Positions 48,911 through 58,122 of a stretch of 64,000 bases of DNA are shown piece by piece; position 1 is the stretch's first letter; each line of letters begins with the position of its first letter. Location: contig NZ_JRMB01000003.1 in assembly GCF_000759445.1 (NCBI RefSeq), positions 1 through 64,000 on the forward strand, written 5' to 3'. The DNA comes from Pseudomonas lutea (lineage in GTDB: Bacteria > Pseudomonadota > Gammaproteobacteria > Pseudomonadales > Pseudomonadaceae). The notes under the pieces are model-generated. The model did no database searches, was not told the DNA's origin, and saw nothing but the letters and a program-made list of their open reading frames with translations. The position numbers and the translations under genes were made by a program.

Positions 48911-51900
48911 CAACCGATCCCGCACCTGCAGCATCAGCGCCTCATCCACCTCGCCCCAATAGTGCGGCTTGCCAGCGATGATCGCGGCGATAGGGATGCC
49001 ATCGCGATACACCAGTTTGTTACCCACCACCGCCGGGACTTTCGCACCGGGAAGCAAGGTGCCGGCGAGGTTGAGCGGGTCGACTCCACTGACAGCGACA
49101 AGGCTGCCATCCGGCGGACGTTTGCGGACTTCCCGCAGCAGAGGAATAGCCTCGGGCAGGGCAAATTGTTCACCCGCCAGCCCTGCCACAAAGCGACCAC
49201 CGCGAATCTCGCCCCGCGCTTCGAGACGATGGAACGTGCGCAGCAGTTCGCGCCACGTCGGCAGCCATTCGGCCTCTCGTTCCAGCAGCCGCCAGAACAC
49301 CACGCCGTATCGGCGCAGCAAAGTCAGGGCGATGTGCTCCAGGGTGTCGCTGTCGATCCGCTGCGAAGCGCCTTCCGCCTTCGCCGGGGCGCGGCGCAAC
49401 AACGCCCAACGCCCAGCGTCGTCCATGCCGCCGATGAAAGCGCCGCGGTTGCGGCGACTGGTGTGACTGGTGCGCTTGCTTGCCGGCGTAATCAGCGCCC
49501 GTAGTCCGGCGAAACTGTCAGCGTTGACCAACCCTGCACCGACCAGCTCCTGCAGTGCGGTTTCCAGCTCGGCGCGCAACAAGCGAGCTTCGCTGGTGAG
49601 CTCATCAAAAAACATCGCGCCTTGACTCGACAGCACTTCATGAACCCGTTGAGCCCGCAGTGACAACTCGGTCGGCGCCGGCTGCTCTGTCAATTCGGTC
49701 CACAAACGAACCTGCGAGCGCGGCAGAAGCACAATCGGCGTACTGCGCAGCGCGGCACTCCCCACCTTGCTTCGGCTGGTCAGACGCATCCATACCATCT
49801 TGCCGGACCGACACAGGTCGTCCAGCCAGATCGATGAATAGTCCTTCAAGCGTGCGGGAAGCAGCTCACTGTCCCACGCGCCGGCCGCAGATGAAAAACC
49901 CTCAAGCTGGGCAACGACCTCCGGGAGCGCCGCTTTGCCCTGGCTCTGGGTAGAGGCCGAAAGGTGCTGCCAGTCAAACAGAAACCGGGTGAAATCCTGC
50001 AGCGACACCGGTTCGATTTCCCGGCGCAGACGCTTGACCGTGTAACGGTGGATACGCGAAAGCAGATGCCGCTCACACCATTCTTCCGCGCGGGCGTCAG
50101 GGTTGAACTGGCCGCGCAGCACGTACCCCTCGTTCTCCAGCCGCGCCAGTGCCTGTTCCACCTCGCTGGAAGTCAGCGCCAGCGGCTCGGCAATCGCCTT
50201 AACGGTGAGTGGGCCGAATCCGCCGAGCCGCGCGCGTACCAATTCCAAGCGCGCTTCCTCCTCATTCCAGGCTTCATCGAACCCGGGCAACACCGCCAGC
50301 GGCGGGTGCATTTCGGCGGCAGGATAGACCGCTTGCAGACAGCTCAGGCGCTCGAGCGGGATCCACAGGGCCTGATCGGGCGTGATCTGCAAGCGCGTGG
50401 CGCGTCCTGAGCGGGCAAGGCTTTCCAGCCATTTCATCCAGTTGACTTGCTCGCGTGCTTCAACGCCCGTAATGCACCCCAGCGTCATCAGCGCCTCGTG
50501 CATCTCGTCGACGTTTTGCGGCCGCGGCCAGGCTTCTTCCGCTACCGCTTTGATAGCATCGGCATCCAGCGCACCGAGGTCGTCGGAAGATTCCGGGTCG
50601 GTCCAGCGGCGATTGAGCACCGCCTGGGTGCGACGCTCTTCCAATGGTGCGTTGTCCAAAAACGCGTATGGCTTGGCGTTGAGTATTTCGGCAGCCAGTG
50701 GGGAGGGTGCCGGCAGGTCACGGCTGACCAGACGCACCTCGCCGTTTTCCATGCGCCGCAGCAGGGTCAGCCAGCCCTCGGCATCCATGGCTTCGTGCAG
50801 GCAATCGTCTAGCGTCTGCTCGACTAACGGATGCTCCGGCACCTCGCGCTCGCCTACCAGATTCTCCAGGCAGGCGATCTGATCCGGAAACAGCGTAGCG
50901 ATCAGGTCGTCGCTTTTGATTCGCTGCAACTGAGGCGCCACTTTTCGCCCGCCGGCGTAACGCGGCAGCGCCAATGCCACTCCCGCGTTCCAGCGCCAGC
51001 GCACACCAAAAAGCGGCGCATCCAGTACGGCTTGAATCAGCAAGTGCTCAGCGGTGCTGGAAGTGAGATAACGCCAAACCTCATCAAGCGTGAAGCTGTG
51101 GACCGTGGACAACGACAGCACGATGGCGTCTTCGCTGGCGGCGGCCTGTAGCTCGAAGTTGAAGGTGCGGCAGAAGCGCTTGCGCAACGCCAGCCCCCAC
51201 GCCCGATTGACCCGGCTGCCAAACGGCGAATGAATCACCAATTGGGTGCCGCCGGACTGATCAAAAAAACGCTCCATGACCAGCGTGTCCTGAGACGGCA
51301 ACGCTCCCAGAGCCGAATGCGCGCGGGCCAGGTATTCGACGATCTGCTCAGCGCTGGGGAGGTCCAGGCCCAGCGAGTTCATCAGCCAGTCGGTGCAGGG
51401 GTGCAGGTCACCGGGGTGGGCGCTGAGCTGTTGATCGATATCGGCCTGCAACCGTGCAACGGCGAAAGACAATTCATCGCTGCGCCCTGGCGCCTCGCCC
51501 ATCCAGAACGGAATGTTTGGCGGCATACCATGGGCGTCCTCGACGCGGACGCGGCCGGACTCGACCCGCAGGATCCGGTACGACGTATTGCCCAACTGGA
51601 AGATGTCGCCCGCTGCGCTTTCCACGGCAAAGTCTTCGTTGACCGTGCCGATGTTCAGCGCCTGGGGTTCGAGGACCACGCTGTAATCGGCGTTGTCCGG
51701 GATCGTGCCGCCACTGGTGACGGCTGTGAGTTTGCTGCCGCGTCGGCCGCGCAAAGTGCGTGTCACCGCGTCACGATGCAGGTAAGCCGCGCGTACGCCC
51801 TGGCGACCGGTAAAGCCCTCGGCGAGCATGCTCAACAGCGCCTGGTAATGGTCCTCGTCGACATCGGCGTAGGGAGAAGCCTTGCGGAACAGGCTTAGCA

Positions 51901-53215
51901 ACTCATCTTCCTGCCACTCCTGACAGCTGACCTCGGCGATGATTTGCTGCGCCAGCACGTCCAGCGGCGCCTTGGGGATGACCAACGTGTCGAGCTCGCC
52001 ACGACGCACACAATCCAGAAGCGCTGCACATTCAATCAGATCGTCGCGTGAAACAGCGAACAGGCGACCTTTGGGTGTCCCGCCAACGTGGTGGCCGGAG
52101 CGACCGACACGCTGCAAAAAAGCCGCGATGGAGCGGGGCGAGCTGATCTGGCACACCAGATCGACGTCGCCGATATCAATGCCCAATTCCAGCGACGCTG
52201 TAGCGATCAGCACCTGGAGGTCGCCGCGTTTGAGTCGCTGCTCGGCATCCAGCCGTTGCTCCTTGGCCATGCTGCCGTGGTGCGCGGCGACCGCATCCTT
52301 GCCCAGGCGCTCGCTCAGATGCCGAGCCATGCGTTCGGCCAGGCGCCGTGTGTTTACAAACACAAGCGTGGTGCGGTGTTCTCGCGCGAGTGTCGCCAGC
52401 CGGTCGTAAACCAGCTGCCAGACGTCGCTGGACATGACCGCGCTCAAGGCAACCGGCGGCACTTCGATAGCCAGGTCCCGTGGCCGCGCATGGCCAATGT
52501 CGACGATGGCGCACGGGCGGGTGACCGGGTCGCTGCCCACCAGAAAACGCGACACCCGCTCGATGGGTTTTTGCGTCGCAGACAGCCCGATGCGCAGCAG
52601 CGGCTTTTTGCACAGCGCCTGCAGTCGCTCCAGCGTCAGCGCAAGATGACTGCCGCGCTTGCCGGCCGCGATGGCGTGAATCTCATCGACGATGACGGTC
52701 TGTGTGCTCGCCAACATACGCCGGCCGGAGTCGGAGCCCAGCAGCACATAAAGCGATTCCGGCGTCGTGACCAAAATGTTCGGCGCGGTCTTACGCATGG
52801 CCGTGCGTTCTTTCTGCGGCGTGTCCCCGGTGCGCACGGCGGTGCTGATGCGCAGCCCGGGCAGGCCTTGTTGCTCCAACTGATCAGTGATGCCGGCCAA
52901 CGGATTTTGCAGATTGATCTGAATGTCGTTGGACAACGCCTTAAGGGGCGAGACATACACCACGAACGTCTCGTCCGGCAGCTCGCCGCCATTTTCCAGG
53001 CCTTGATGCACCAGATCATCGATAACCGCGAGAAACGCCGTGAGGGTTTTGCCGGAACCGGTGGGGGCGGCGATCAACGTCGATTGGCGCCGTTTGATCA
53101 ACGGCCACGCCTGGGCCTGTGCAGCCGTGATGGCCGGAAATGTAGAGCGAAACCACGCGCTGACCGCCGGATGGAAGGCGTCGAGCACGGGGTCGGGCGT
53201 TTGCGGAAGGTTCAT
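48902..53215 (-). CDS. lhr: ATP-dependent helicase Lhr (large helicase-related), DEAD/DEAH superfamily 2
   Basis: A 1437-aa 3'-5' DNA helicase. The RecA-like core (about 1-430) contains APTGSGKT (Walker A, about 50-57), VDEIHAIAAGKRG (DEIH box), LSATQKPIERVS (motif III), ASLELGIDIG (motif V) and QRVGRSGH (motif VI). It continues with the Lhr winged-helix/core domain and a long C-terminal extension, as in full-length gammaproteobacterial Lhr. Lhr works in DNA repair, and relatives are induced by mitomycin C in actinobacteria. ATG 53215 (MNLPQTPDPVL) is chosen over an in-frame TTG two codons upstream. The stop lies in a 9-bp repeat. The gene is divergent from the RmlD-like gene. Confidence 0.97.
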   Translation of the reverse strand: MNLPQTPDPVLDAFHPAVSAWFRSTFPAITAAQAQAWPLIKRRQSTLIAAPTGSGKTLTAFLAVIDDLVHQGLENGGELPDETFVVYVSPLKALSNDIQINLQNPLAGITDQLEQQGLPGLRISTAVRTGDTPQKERTAMRKTAPNILVTTPESLYVLLGSDSGRRMLASTQTVIVDEIHAIAAGKRGSHLALTLERLQALCKKPLLRIGLSATQKPIERVSRFLVGSDPVTRPCAIVDIGHARPRDLAIEVPPVALSAVMSSDVWQLVYDRLATLAREHRTTLVFVNTRRLAERMARHLSERLGKDAVAAHHGSMAKEQRLDAEQRLKRGDLQVLIATASLELGIDIGDVDLVCQISSPRSIAAFLQRVGRSGHHVGGTPKGRLFAVSRDDLIECAALLDCVRRGELDTLVIPKAPLDVLAQQIIAEVSCQEWQEDELLSLFRKASPYADVDEDHYQALLSMLAEGFTGRQGVRAAYLHRDAVTRTLRGRRGSKLTAVTSGGTIPDNADYSVVLEPQALNIGTVNEDFAVESAAGDIFQLGNTSYRILRVESGRVRVEDAHGMPPNIPFWMGEAPGRSDELSFAVARLQADIDQQLSAHPGDLHPCTDWLMNSLGLDLPSAEQIVEYLARAHSALGALPSQDTLVMERFFDQSGGTQLVIHSPFGSRVNRAWGLALRKRFCRTFNFELQAAASEDAIVLSLSTVHSFTLDEVWRYLTSSTAEHLLIQAVLDAPLFGVRWRWNAGVALALPRYAGGRKVAPQLQRIKSDDLIATLFPDQIACLENLVGEREVPEHPLVEQTLDDCLHEAMDAEGWLTLLRRMENGEVRLVSRDLPAPSPLAAEILNAKPYAFLDNAPLEERRTQAVLNRRWTDPESSDDLGALDADAIKAVAEEAWPRPQNVDEMHEALMTLGCITGVEAREQVNWMKWLESLARSGRATRLQITPDQALWIPLERLSCLQAVYPAAEMHPPLAVLPGFDEAWNEEEARLELVRARLGGFGPLTVKAIAEPLALTSSEVEQALARLENEGYVLRGQFNPDARAEEWCERHLLSRIHRYTVKRLRREIEPVSLQDFTRFLFDWQHLSASTQSQGKAALPEVVAQLEGFSSAAGAWDSELLPARLKDYSSIWLDDLCRSGKMVWMRLTSRSKVGSAALRSTPIVLLPRSQVRLWTELTEQPAPTELSLRAQRVHEVLSSQGAMFFDELTSEARLLRAELETALQELVGAGLVNADSFAGLRALITPASKRTSHTSRRNRGAFIGGMDDAGRWALLRRAPAKAEGASQRIDSDTLEHIALTLLRRYGVVFWRLLEREAEWLPTWRELLRTFHRLEARGEIRGGRFVAGLAGEQFALPEAIPLLREVRKRPPDGSLVAVSGVDPLNLAGTLLPGAKVPAVVGNKLVYRDGIPIAAIIAGKPHYWGEVDEALMLQVRDRLFR

Positions 53216-53392
53216 GCCCAATTAATGCGGGCGCATGCGCACAGATGCAAGGGCCAGTGATCGGGCACGTCATCAGAGCCCAAGTGCAGGCGCGCTGGCC
53301 CGGGGCAGTTGGGACTTGCCCGTTGACGTGTTATGTTTGCGGACGTTTTTCACCTATTTTTAATCGATCTGAAGACTGAGCCTGCTGACTCT

Positions 53393-54277
53393 ATGCGAAT
53401 GCGCCTTATGCTGTTGGGCGGCGGGAATGCCCTTGGGCAGGCGTTGATTCGTCTGGGTGCCGAGGAGGACATTGGTTTCCTCGCACCGCGTCCACCGCAA
53501 GATGGTTGGGATGCGGCAAGCCTGACGCAACTGCTCGATGACACCCGCCCGGATGCCCTGATCAATCTCGCCTACTACTTCGACTGGTTCCAGGCGGAGC
53601 GGGTGAGCGCCGACAGGCTGGACAATCAGGAACGCTCCGTCGAGCGTCTGGCCGAGCTGTGCCAGCACCACAATATCGTTCTCGTTCAACCCTCCAGTTA
53701 CCGGGTTTTCGACGGTTCGCGGGCCACGGCCTACAGCGAAAAAGACGAACCCGTACCGCTGGGCTCTCGCGGCCAGGCCTTGTGGCGCATCGAGCAGAGC
53801 GTGCGCGCGACCTGTCCGCAGCACGTGCTGCTGCGCTTCGGCTGGCTGCTGGACGACAGCGCCGAGGGTGTTCTGGGACGCTTTCTGACTCGCGCCGAAA
53901 CGACCGGTGAGCTGCTGCTGGCAGATGACCGTCGTGGTAATCCGACGCCGGTCGATGATGCCGCCAGGGTGATCATTTCGGTGCTCAAGCAACTGGATTG
54001 CGCGGCGCCGTTGTGGGGCACTTATCATTACGCGGGACATGAAGCGACCACGCCGTTGGCATTCGGTCAGGCGGTGTTGACCGAAGCCCGGTTGACGCGC
54101 ACGTTGGCGATTGAAACACCCACTGCGCAGGCCCATGCCGCGCGCCCGGACGCCAGCGAAGAACCACAAAACGCCGTACTGGCCTGCAAGAAAATCCTCC
54201 ACACTTTCGGTATCAAGCCACGCGCCTGGCGCGCAGGCCTGCCCAACTTACTGGACCGCTATTACCGCCATGTCTGA
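53393..54277 (+). CDS. RmlD-like NAD(P)-binding protein (sugar nucleotide reductase superfamily)
   Basis: A 294-aa protein with a Rossmann start (RLMLLGGGNALGQALIRLGA) resembling dTDP-4-dehydrorhamnose reductase. It keeps SSYRVFDG, the counterpart of the STDYVFDG strand. The catalytic YxxxK expected after VPLG is replaced by SRGQALWRIEQ, with no Tyr or Lys at the usual places, so it may not reduce a sugar in the standard way. ATG 53393 (MRMRLML) is preferred; an upstream frame from 53333 adds 20 residues before the Rossmann fold. It overlaps the following epimerase gene by 8 nt, and the pair is conserved in Pseudomonas, implying a shared, unidentified pathway. Confidence 0.82.
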   Translation: MRMRLMLLGGGNALGQALIRLGAEEDIGFLAPRPPQDGWDAASLTQLLDDTRPDALINLAYYFDWFQAERVSADRLDNQERSVERLAELCQHHNIVLVQPSSYRVFDGSRATAYSEKDEPVPLGSRGQALWRIEQSVRATCPQHVLLRFGWLLDDSAEGVLGRFLTRAETTGELLLADDRRGNPTPVDDAARVIISVLKQLDCAAPLWGTYHYAGHEATTPLAFGQAVLTEARLTRTLAIETPTAQAHAARPDASEEPQNAVLACKKILHTFGIKPRAWRAGLPNLLDRYYRHV

Positions 54278-55199
54278 CGCCCCTGTCCTGATCACCGGCG
54301 GCGCCGGTTTCATCGGTTCGCACCTGACCGACGCGCTGCTCGCCAAGGGCTATGCCGTACGCATTCTCGACGACCTGTCCACGGGCAAACGCAGCAACCT
54401 GCCGCTGGACAACCCGCGTGTCGAGCTGATCGAAGGCGATGTGGCTGACGCTGAGCTGGTGGCCCGTGCGGCGGTGGGCTGCCAGGCCGTTGCGCATCTG
54501 GCTGCGGTGGCGTCGGTGCAGGCTTCGGTCGATGACCCGGTGAAGACCCACCAAAGCAATTTCATCGGCACGCTGAATGTCTGCGAGGCGATGCGGCAGG
54601 CGGGCATCAAACGGGTGGTCTTCGCGTCCAGCGCGGCCGTTTACGGCAATAACGGTGAAGGCGAGGCGATTACCGAGGACACTCCGAAGGCGCCGCTGAC
54701 TCCTTACGCCTCAGACAAACTGGCCGGTGAGCAGTACTTGGATTTCTATCGCCGCCAGCACGGTTTCGAGCCCGTCGTGTTCCGCTTCTTCAACATCTTC
54801 GGCCCGCGCCAGGATCCTTCTTCGCCCTATTCAGGGGTGATCAGTATCTTCGCGGAGCGCGCCGTGAAGGGCCTGCCGATTGCGGTGTTTGGCGACGGCG
54901 AGCAGACGCGCGACTTCTTCTATGTCCAGGACCTGGTTGATCTGGTGGTGCAAGGCATTGAGAAACCAGTGGTGGAGGAGGGAGCGGTGAACGTTGGCTT
55001 GAACGCGACGACCTCGCTGAACCAACTGCTGGCAGCCCTCGCTGACGTGGTGGGTAATCTGCCCACAGTCAGCTATCTGCCGGCGCGCTCGGGTGACATC
55101 AAGCATTCGCGCGCCAGCAACCAGCGGCTGCTTGCGCGCTTTGACGTGCCTGAGCCGACACCGCTGAAAGTCGGGCTGGCGCGTCTTCTGGGCCGCTGA
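54270..55199 (+). CDS. NAD-dependent epimerase/dehydratase (UDP-sugar 4-epimerase-like)
   Basis: A 309-aa extended short-chain dehydrogenase. The Rossmann loop is ITGGAGFIGSH (about 8-18); the active site has FASSAAVYG (about 119-127) and YASDK with Tyr146 and Lys150; NIFGPRQDP follows. This is the GalE/WbpP group acting on UDP-sugars; substrate specificity is not readable. ATG 54270 lies inside the previous gene (8-nt overlap), so the two are translationally coupled. A longer frame from 54111 is only the overlap with that gene. Confidence 0.92.
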   Translation: MSDAPVLITGGAGFIGSHLTDALLAKGYAVRILDDLSTGKRSNLPLDNPRVELIEGDVADAELVARAAVGCQAVAHLAAVASVQASVDDPVKTHQSNFIGTLNVCEAMRQAGIKRVVFASSAAVYGNNGEGEAITEDTPKAPLTPYASDKLAGEQYLDFYRRQHGFEPVVFRFFNIFGPRQDPSSPYSGVISIFAERAVKGLPIAVFGDGEQTRDFFYVQDLVDLVVQGIEKPVVEEGAVNVGLNATTSLNQLLAALADVVGNLPTVSYLPARSGDIKHSRASNQRLLARFDVPEPTPLKVGLARLLGR

Positions 55200-55214
55200 T
55201 ACTGCGCAACAAAG

Positions 55215-55239
55215 AAAGGCACCGATGAGGTGCCTTTTT
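55215..55239. terminator. Terminator between the epimerase gene and oprG
   Basis: AAAGGCACC / GGTGCCTTT with a GATGA loop and a run of T. It separates convergent genes, and A residues on the other side allow use in both directions. Confidence 0.88.
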
Positions 55240-55266
55240 CATGCCTGACCGCACGAGCGCAATCGC

Positions 55267-55953
55267 TCAGAACTTGTAACCCACGCCCACCATGTACACC
55301 CATGGATCGACGTCCACGTTCACCTTAGTCCGGCCAACGCTCAGCGCAGAAGGGCCGTCGAGCGTGGCTTGCGTGTCGATGTCCACGTACCAGACCGCCG
55401 CGTTGAGCATGATCGTGTCGGTCAACATGTAGTCCGCGCCGACTTGGCCAGCCCAGCCCCACGAGTTCTTGATGTGCAGGTTATTCATGCCCTGGCCTTT
55501 GCGTTCGCTGCTCAGGTTTTCATCATAGAACCAGGTGTAGTTCACGCCGACACCGGCGTATGGCTGGAATTTCGACGTCGCGTCCATGGGGTAGTACTGC
55601 AACGACAGCGTCGGCGGCAGCTGCTTCACGTCAGCCAGCTTGCCATCCAGCCCCGGGCCCAGGCCTTTGAGCGCGACGGTGTGCTGGAACGGTGTCGCCG
55701 CCAGCAGCTCGACGCCGACGTGGTCGGTCAGCATGTACGCGAAAGCCAGACCGAGCTGGGTGTCGCTGTCGAGGGTCGCTTTGGTGCCAGGCACTTTGGC
55801 CCCATCAAGCTTGAGGTTTCCACTTTGTTCGTTGGGCGCCGTCGTCGCTGCACCTGCGCGGATAATGAAATCACCGGCCTGATGGGCGTGAGCAGCGAGG
55901 GGGATACCGAGTGCAAGCGCAAGCAGGGGCGCGCTGAGCAGGTACTTGTGCAT
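55267..55953 (-). CDS. oprG: Outer-membrane protein OprG (OmpW family)
   Basis: A 228-aa eight-stranded beta-barrel porin. The signal peptide (MHKYLLSAPLLALALGIPLAAHAHQ) is cut after AHA. The mature start QAGDFIIRAGAATTAP and the C-terminal DPWVYMVGVGYKF with terminal Phe are OmpW features. OmpW/OprG barrels provide a lateral path for small hydrophobic molecules. ATG 55953 is set by the signal peptide; the longer frame to 56301 is antisense to other sequence. A consensus-like ANR box sits 64 nt upstream, in line with anaerobic induction reported for P. aeruginosa OprG. Position next to the epimerase and the DUF3299 operon matches that species. Confidence 0.94.
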   Translation of the reverse strand: MHKYLLSAPLLALALGIPLAAHAHQAGDFIIRAGAATTAPNEQSGNLKLDGAKVPGTKATLDSDTQLGLAFAYMLTDHVGVELLAATPFQHTVALKGLGPGLDGKLADVKQLPPTLSLQYYPMDATSKFQPYAGVGVNYTWFYDENLSSERKGQGMNNLHIKNSWGWAGQVGADYMLTDTIMLNAAVWYVDIDTQATLDGPSALSVGRTKVNVDVDPWVYMVGVGYKF

Positions 55954-55988
55954 AGGGGCTCCGTAAGGGCATAAAAAAGGGATGCCAT

Positions 55989-56030
55989 ATGTTACGAAGC
56001 GTCTACATCGCGGTTTTTGACCTGGCTCAA
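55989..56030 (-). promoter_or_regulatory. ANR/FNR-dependent promoter of oprG
   Basis: TTGACCTGGCTCAA (56017-56030) matches the FNR/ANR core TTGA-N6-TCAA. A TAACAT -10 (55989-55994, minus strand) would start transcription near 55982, which puts the box centre at about -41.5, the class II activator position. Confidence 0.72.
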
Positions 56031-56190
56031 TGAAAAGGCGATTAAGGGGTGGCCGCCTGAATGTCCACGCTCCCGGGATGGACAGGGGGCACGGCATTCG
56101 AGCCGGGCTATAGATTATGCGGGGTGCATGAGCAAGTCCCCGGGTCTGCGCTGGCAGGATGTTGAAATGGCGATGTGCAGCTATCCCCCT

Positions 56191-56278
56191 GTAGGAGCCG
56201 GCTTGCTGGCAAATGCGCCCGTTCAGACGCAGCAGCTTAGCCCGTCTAGGCCGGTTCGCCAGCAAGCCGGATCCTGCA
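56191..56278. repeat. REPIN (inverted REP doublet)
   Basis: GTAGGAGCCGGCTTGCTGGC at one end and GCCAGCAAGCCGGATCCTGC at the other form a long inverted repeat. It lies downstream of the DUF3299 gene in the 367-nt gap 55954-56320, which otherwise holds only the oprG promoter. Confidence 0.88.
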
Positions 56279-56320
56279 GTTCCGCGTCCAATCGAGCTCA
56301 TCGGTGTATGGGATCAGTGC

Positions 56321-56845
56321 TCACTGCTCATCCGGCATTTCGTACACCAGAATCTTGTCCGCCTCCATCTGATACCCCGCATCAGCCAGTTCGCTGGTGG
56401 ACGCCTTGACTTGCATCGGGCCTTCGATCCAGTACGGCTGGTACAGCTCATCCACCTTGACCCCCAGTTCGCTGGTCACGTGAACGATCTGGTTCGGCGG
56501 CGGCGGTGGGACGTGAATGCATGCGCCGAAATACGGCACAAGCAAAAACTCCGTCACCCGGCCTTCTTCGCTGACTTCCAGCGGCACGATGTACCCCGGC
56601 AGCCGCACCTGTTGGCCGTCCAGCGATTTGACCACCGGCGCATGGGGTGCGAGTTGATGCGCGGCGGGCGCCGATTCGACTGACAGCGTGTCCGCCATGC
56701 TCGACAAATTATGAATGGGCGCCGTGATCAGCTTCACCGGCGGGGCGTCGGGCGGGATCATTTCCTGCCAGGTCAGCACGCGCAGATCCTGTGCCCACAG
56801 CGGCGCCGCGACGAGCATCAACAGCAGCATCCAACCCACTCGCAT
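56321..56845 (-). CDS. DUF3299 exported protein
   Basis: A 174-aa protein with a signal peptide (MRVGWMLLLMLVAAPLWAQ) and a DUF3299 domain: LTWQEMIPPDAPP near the N-terminus, GYIVPLEVSEEGRVTEFLLV (about 84-103) and YFGACIHVPPPPPNQIVHV (about 105-123). The single cysteine and histidine in CIHVPPPPPNQ could bind metal. ATG 56845 is set by the signal peptide. The stop of the permease gene lies 10 nt upstream, so it is the last gene of the zrgA-ABC-DUF3299 operon. The likely location is periplasm. Its role is not known; the context suggests zinc-limited growth. Confidence 0.87.
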   Translation of the reverse strand: MRVGWMLLLMLVAAPLWAQDLRVLTWQEMIPPDAPPVKLITAPIHNLSSMADTLSVESAPAAHQLAPHAPVVKSLDGQQVRLPGYIVPLEVSEEGRVTEFLLVPYFGACIHVPPPPPNQIVHVTSELGVKVDELYQPYWIEGPMQVKASTSELADAGYQMEADKILVYEMPDEQ

Positions 56846-56855
56846 TACCACGCCC

Positions 56856-58121
56856 TCATAAACGAATCGACAACCCGTCCGCCAGCGACTGACGGTAGGC
56901 ACGCCACGCCGGAACAGTCCCCATCAACAACGCGGCGCACAGAATACCCGCCAGCAACGTCCACTCGTACGCGCTGGGCAGTGACAACGGCAAATACAGT
57001 CCGTAGTTCGCCTGGACGTAACCCTGCGCGGACGCGATGCCGATGTAAAGCAGCGCCAGCCCGCAGACCGAGCCCGCCAGCGCCAGCGCAAACGCTTCCA
57101 GCACCAACAGGCTGGCGATATGCCAAGGCCGCGCGCCTACCGAGCGCAGAATGGCCATCTCCCGGCGCCGCTCGTTCAAGCTGGTCAGAATCGCCGTTAG
57201 CATGCCGATCAATCCCGTGAGTACGACGAACAAGGAGATCACGAACAGGGCTTTCTCGGCCGTGCCCATCAGGCTCCACAGCTCCTGCAATGCAACGCCC
57301 GGCAAAATCGCCAGCATGGGCTCGCCGCGAAATTCATTGATGTCCCGCTGCACCGCGAACGTCGCAATCTTGCTGTTCAGCCCGAGCATGAACGCAGTGA
57401 TGGCAGTGGGCGTGAGGTCCATGTTGCGCGCCTGATCGGCGCTGATACGCCCGGCCCCTTGCGCCGGCACGCCGTTATGCCAGTCGATGTGAATGGCCTC
57501 CATGCCGCCCAGGCTGATGTGCAGGGTTCGATCAACCGGTGTGCCGGTGCGTTTCAAAATACCCACGACGGTGAAGGGTTTGTCGTCGTGCTTGACCAGG
57601 CTCACGGTCGCGACGCCATGGGCCAGCACCAGCTTGTCCCCCAGTTTGTAATGCAGCGCGTCAGCCACCTCGGCGCCCAGCACGACTTCGAACGGGTCGG
57701 TGGCGAATGCTCGGCCGTCCGCCAGCTCCAGATGCTGCTGCCGGCCGTACTGGTAGTGCTCGAAGTACGATTCGTTGGTGCCCATGACCCGATAACCACG
57801 ATGGCTGTCACCGAGCGAGATCGGGATGGCCCATTTCACCTGCTTGCTGTTGGCGAAGTGCTCGAAGCTGTCCCAGCGAATGTTGTTGGTGGCGTTGCCG
57901 ATGCGGAACACCGAGTACAGCAGCAAATTGACCGAGCCGGAACGCGCGCCCACGATCAGGTCGGTCCCGCTGATGGTGCTGGCAAAGCTGGCACGGGCTT
58001 CGGTGCGCACGCGTTCGACCGCCAGCAGCAGGCAGACAGACAGGGCGATGGCAAAAGCGGTCAGGAACGCGGTGAAGCGGCGGTTGGCGAGACTGGCGAG
58101 CGCCAGGCGAAGAAGATACAT
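56856..58121 (-). CDS. ABC transporter permease (FtsX/MacB-like)
   Basis: A 421-aa inner-membrane protein with one N-terminal helix (about 17-38), a large periplasmic domain (about 40-280) and three C-terminal helices (about 290-315, 345-370, 390-410). RRREMAILRSVGARPWHIAS (about 319-338) is the FtsX-type coupling motif. MacB/LolCDE-type systems use this topology to move or extract substrates at the periplasmic face rather than import. ATG 58121 gives the family start MYLLRLALASLANRR; an extended frame to 58286 overlaps the ATPase and is rejected. It sits 1 nt after the ATPase stop, so the two form one transporter. Confidence 0.92.
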   Translation of the reverse strand: MYLLRLALASLANRRFTAFLTAFAIALSVCLLLAVERVRTEARASFASTISGTDLIVGARSGSVNLLLYSVFRIGNATNNIRWDSFEHFANSKQVKWAIPISLGDSHRGYRVMGTNESYFEHYQYGRQQHLELADGRAFATDPFEVVLGAEVADALHYKLGDKLVLAHGVATVSLVKHDDKPFTVVGILKRTGTPVDRTLHISLGGMEAIHIDWHNGVPAQGAGRISADQARNMDLTPTAITAFMLGLNSKIATFAVQRDINEFRGEPMLAILPGVALQELWSLMGTAEKALFVISLFVVLTGLIGMLTAILTSLNERRREMAILRSVGARPWHIASLLVLEAFALALAGSVCGLALLYIGIASAQGYVQANYGLYLPLSLPSAYEWTLLAGILCAALLMGTVPAWRAYRQSLADGLSIRL

Positions 58122-58122
58122 C

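Noticed and set aside
52088..53260. 390-aa plus-strand ORF opposite the N-terminal part of lhr
   Set aside because: Antisense shadow of the helicase core, whose motifs are all present on the other strand.
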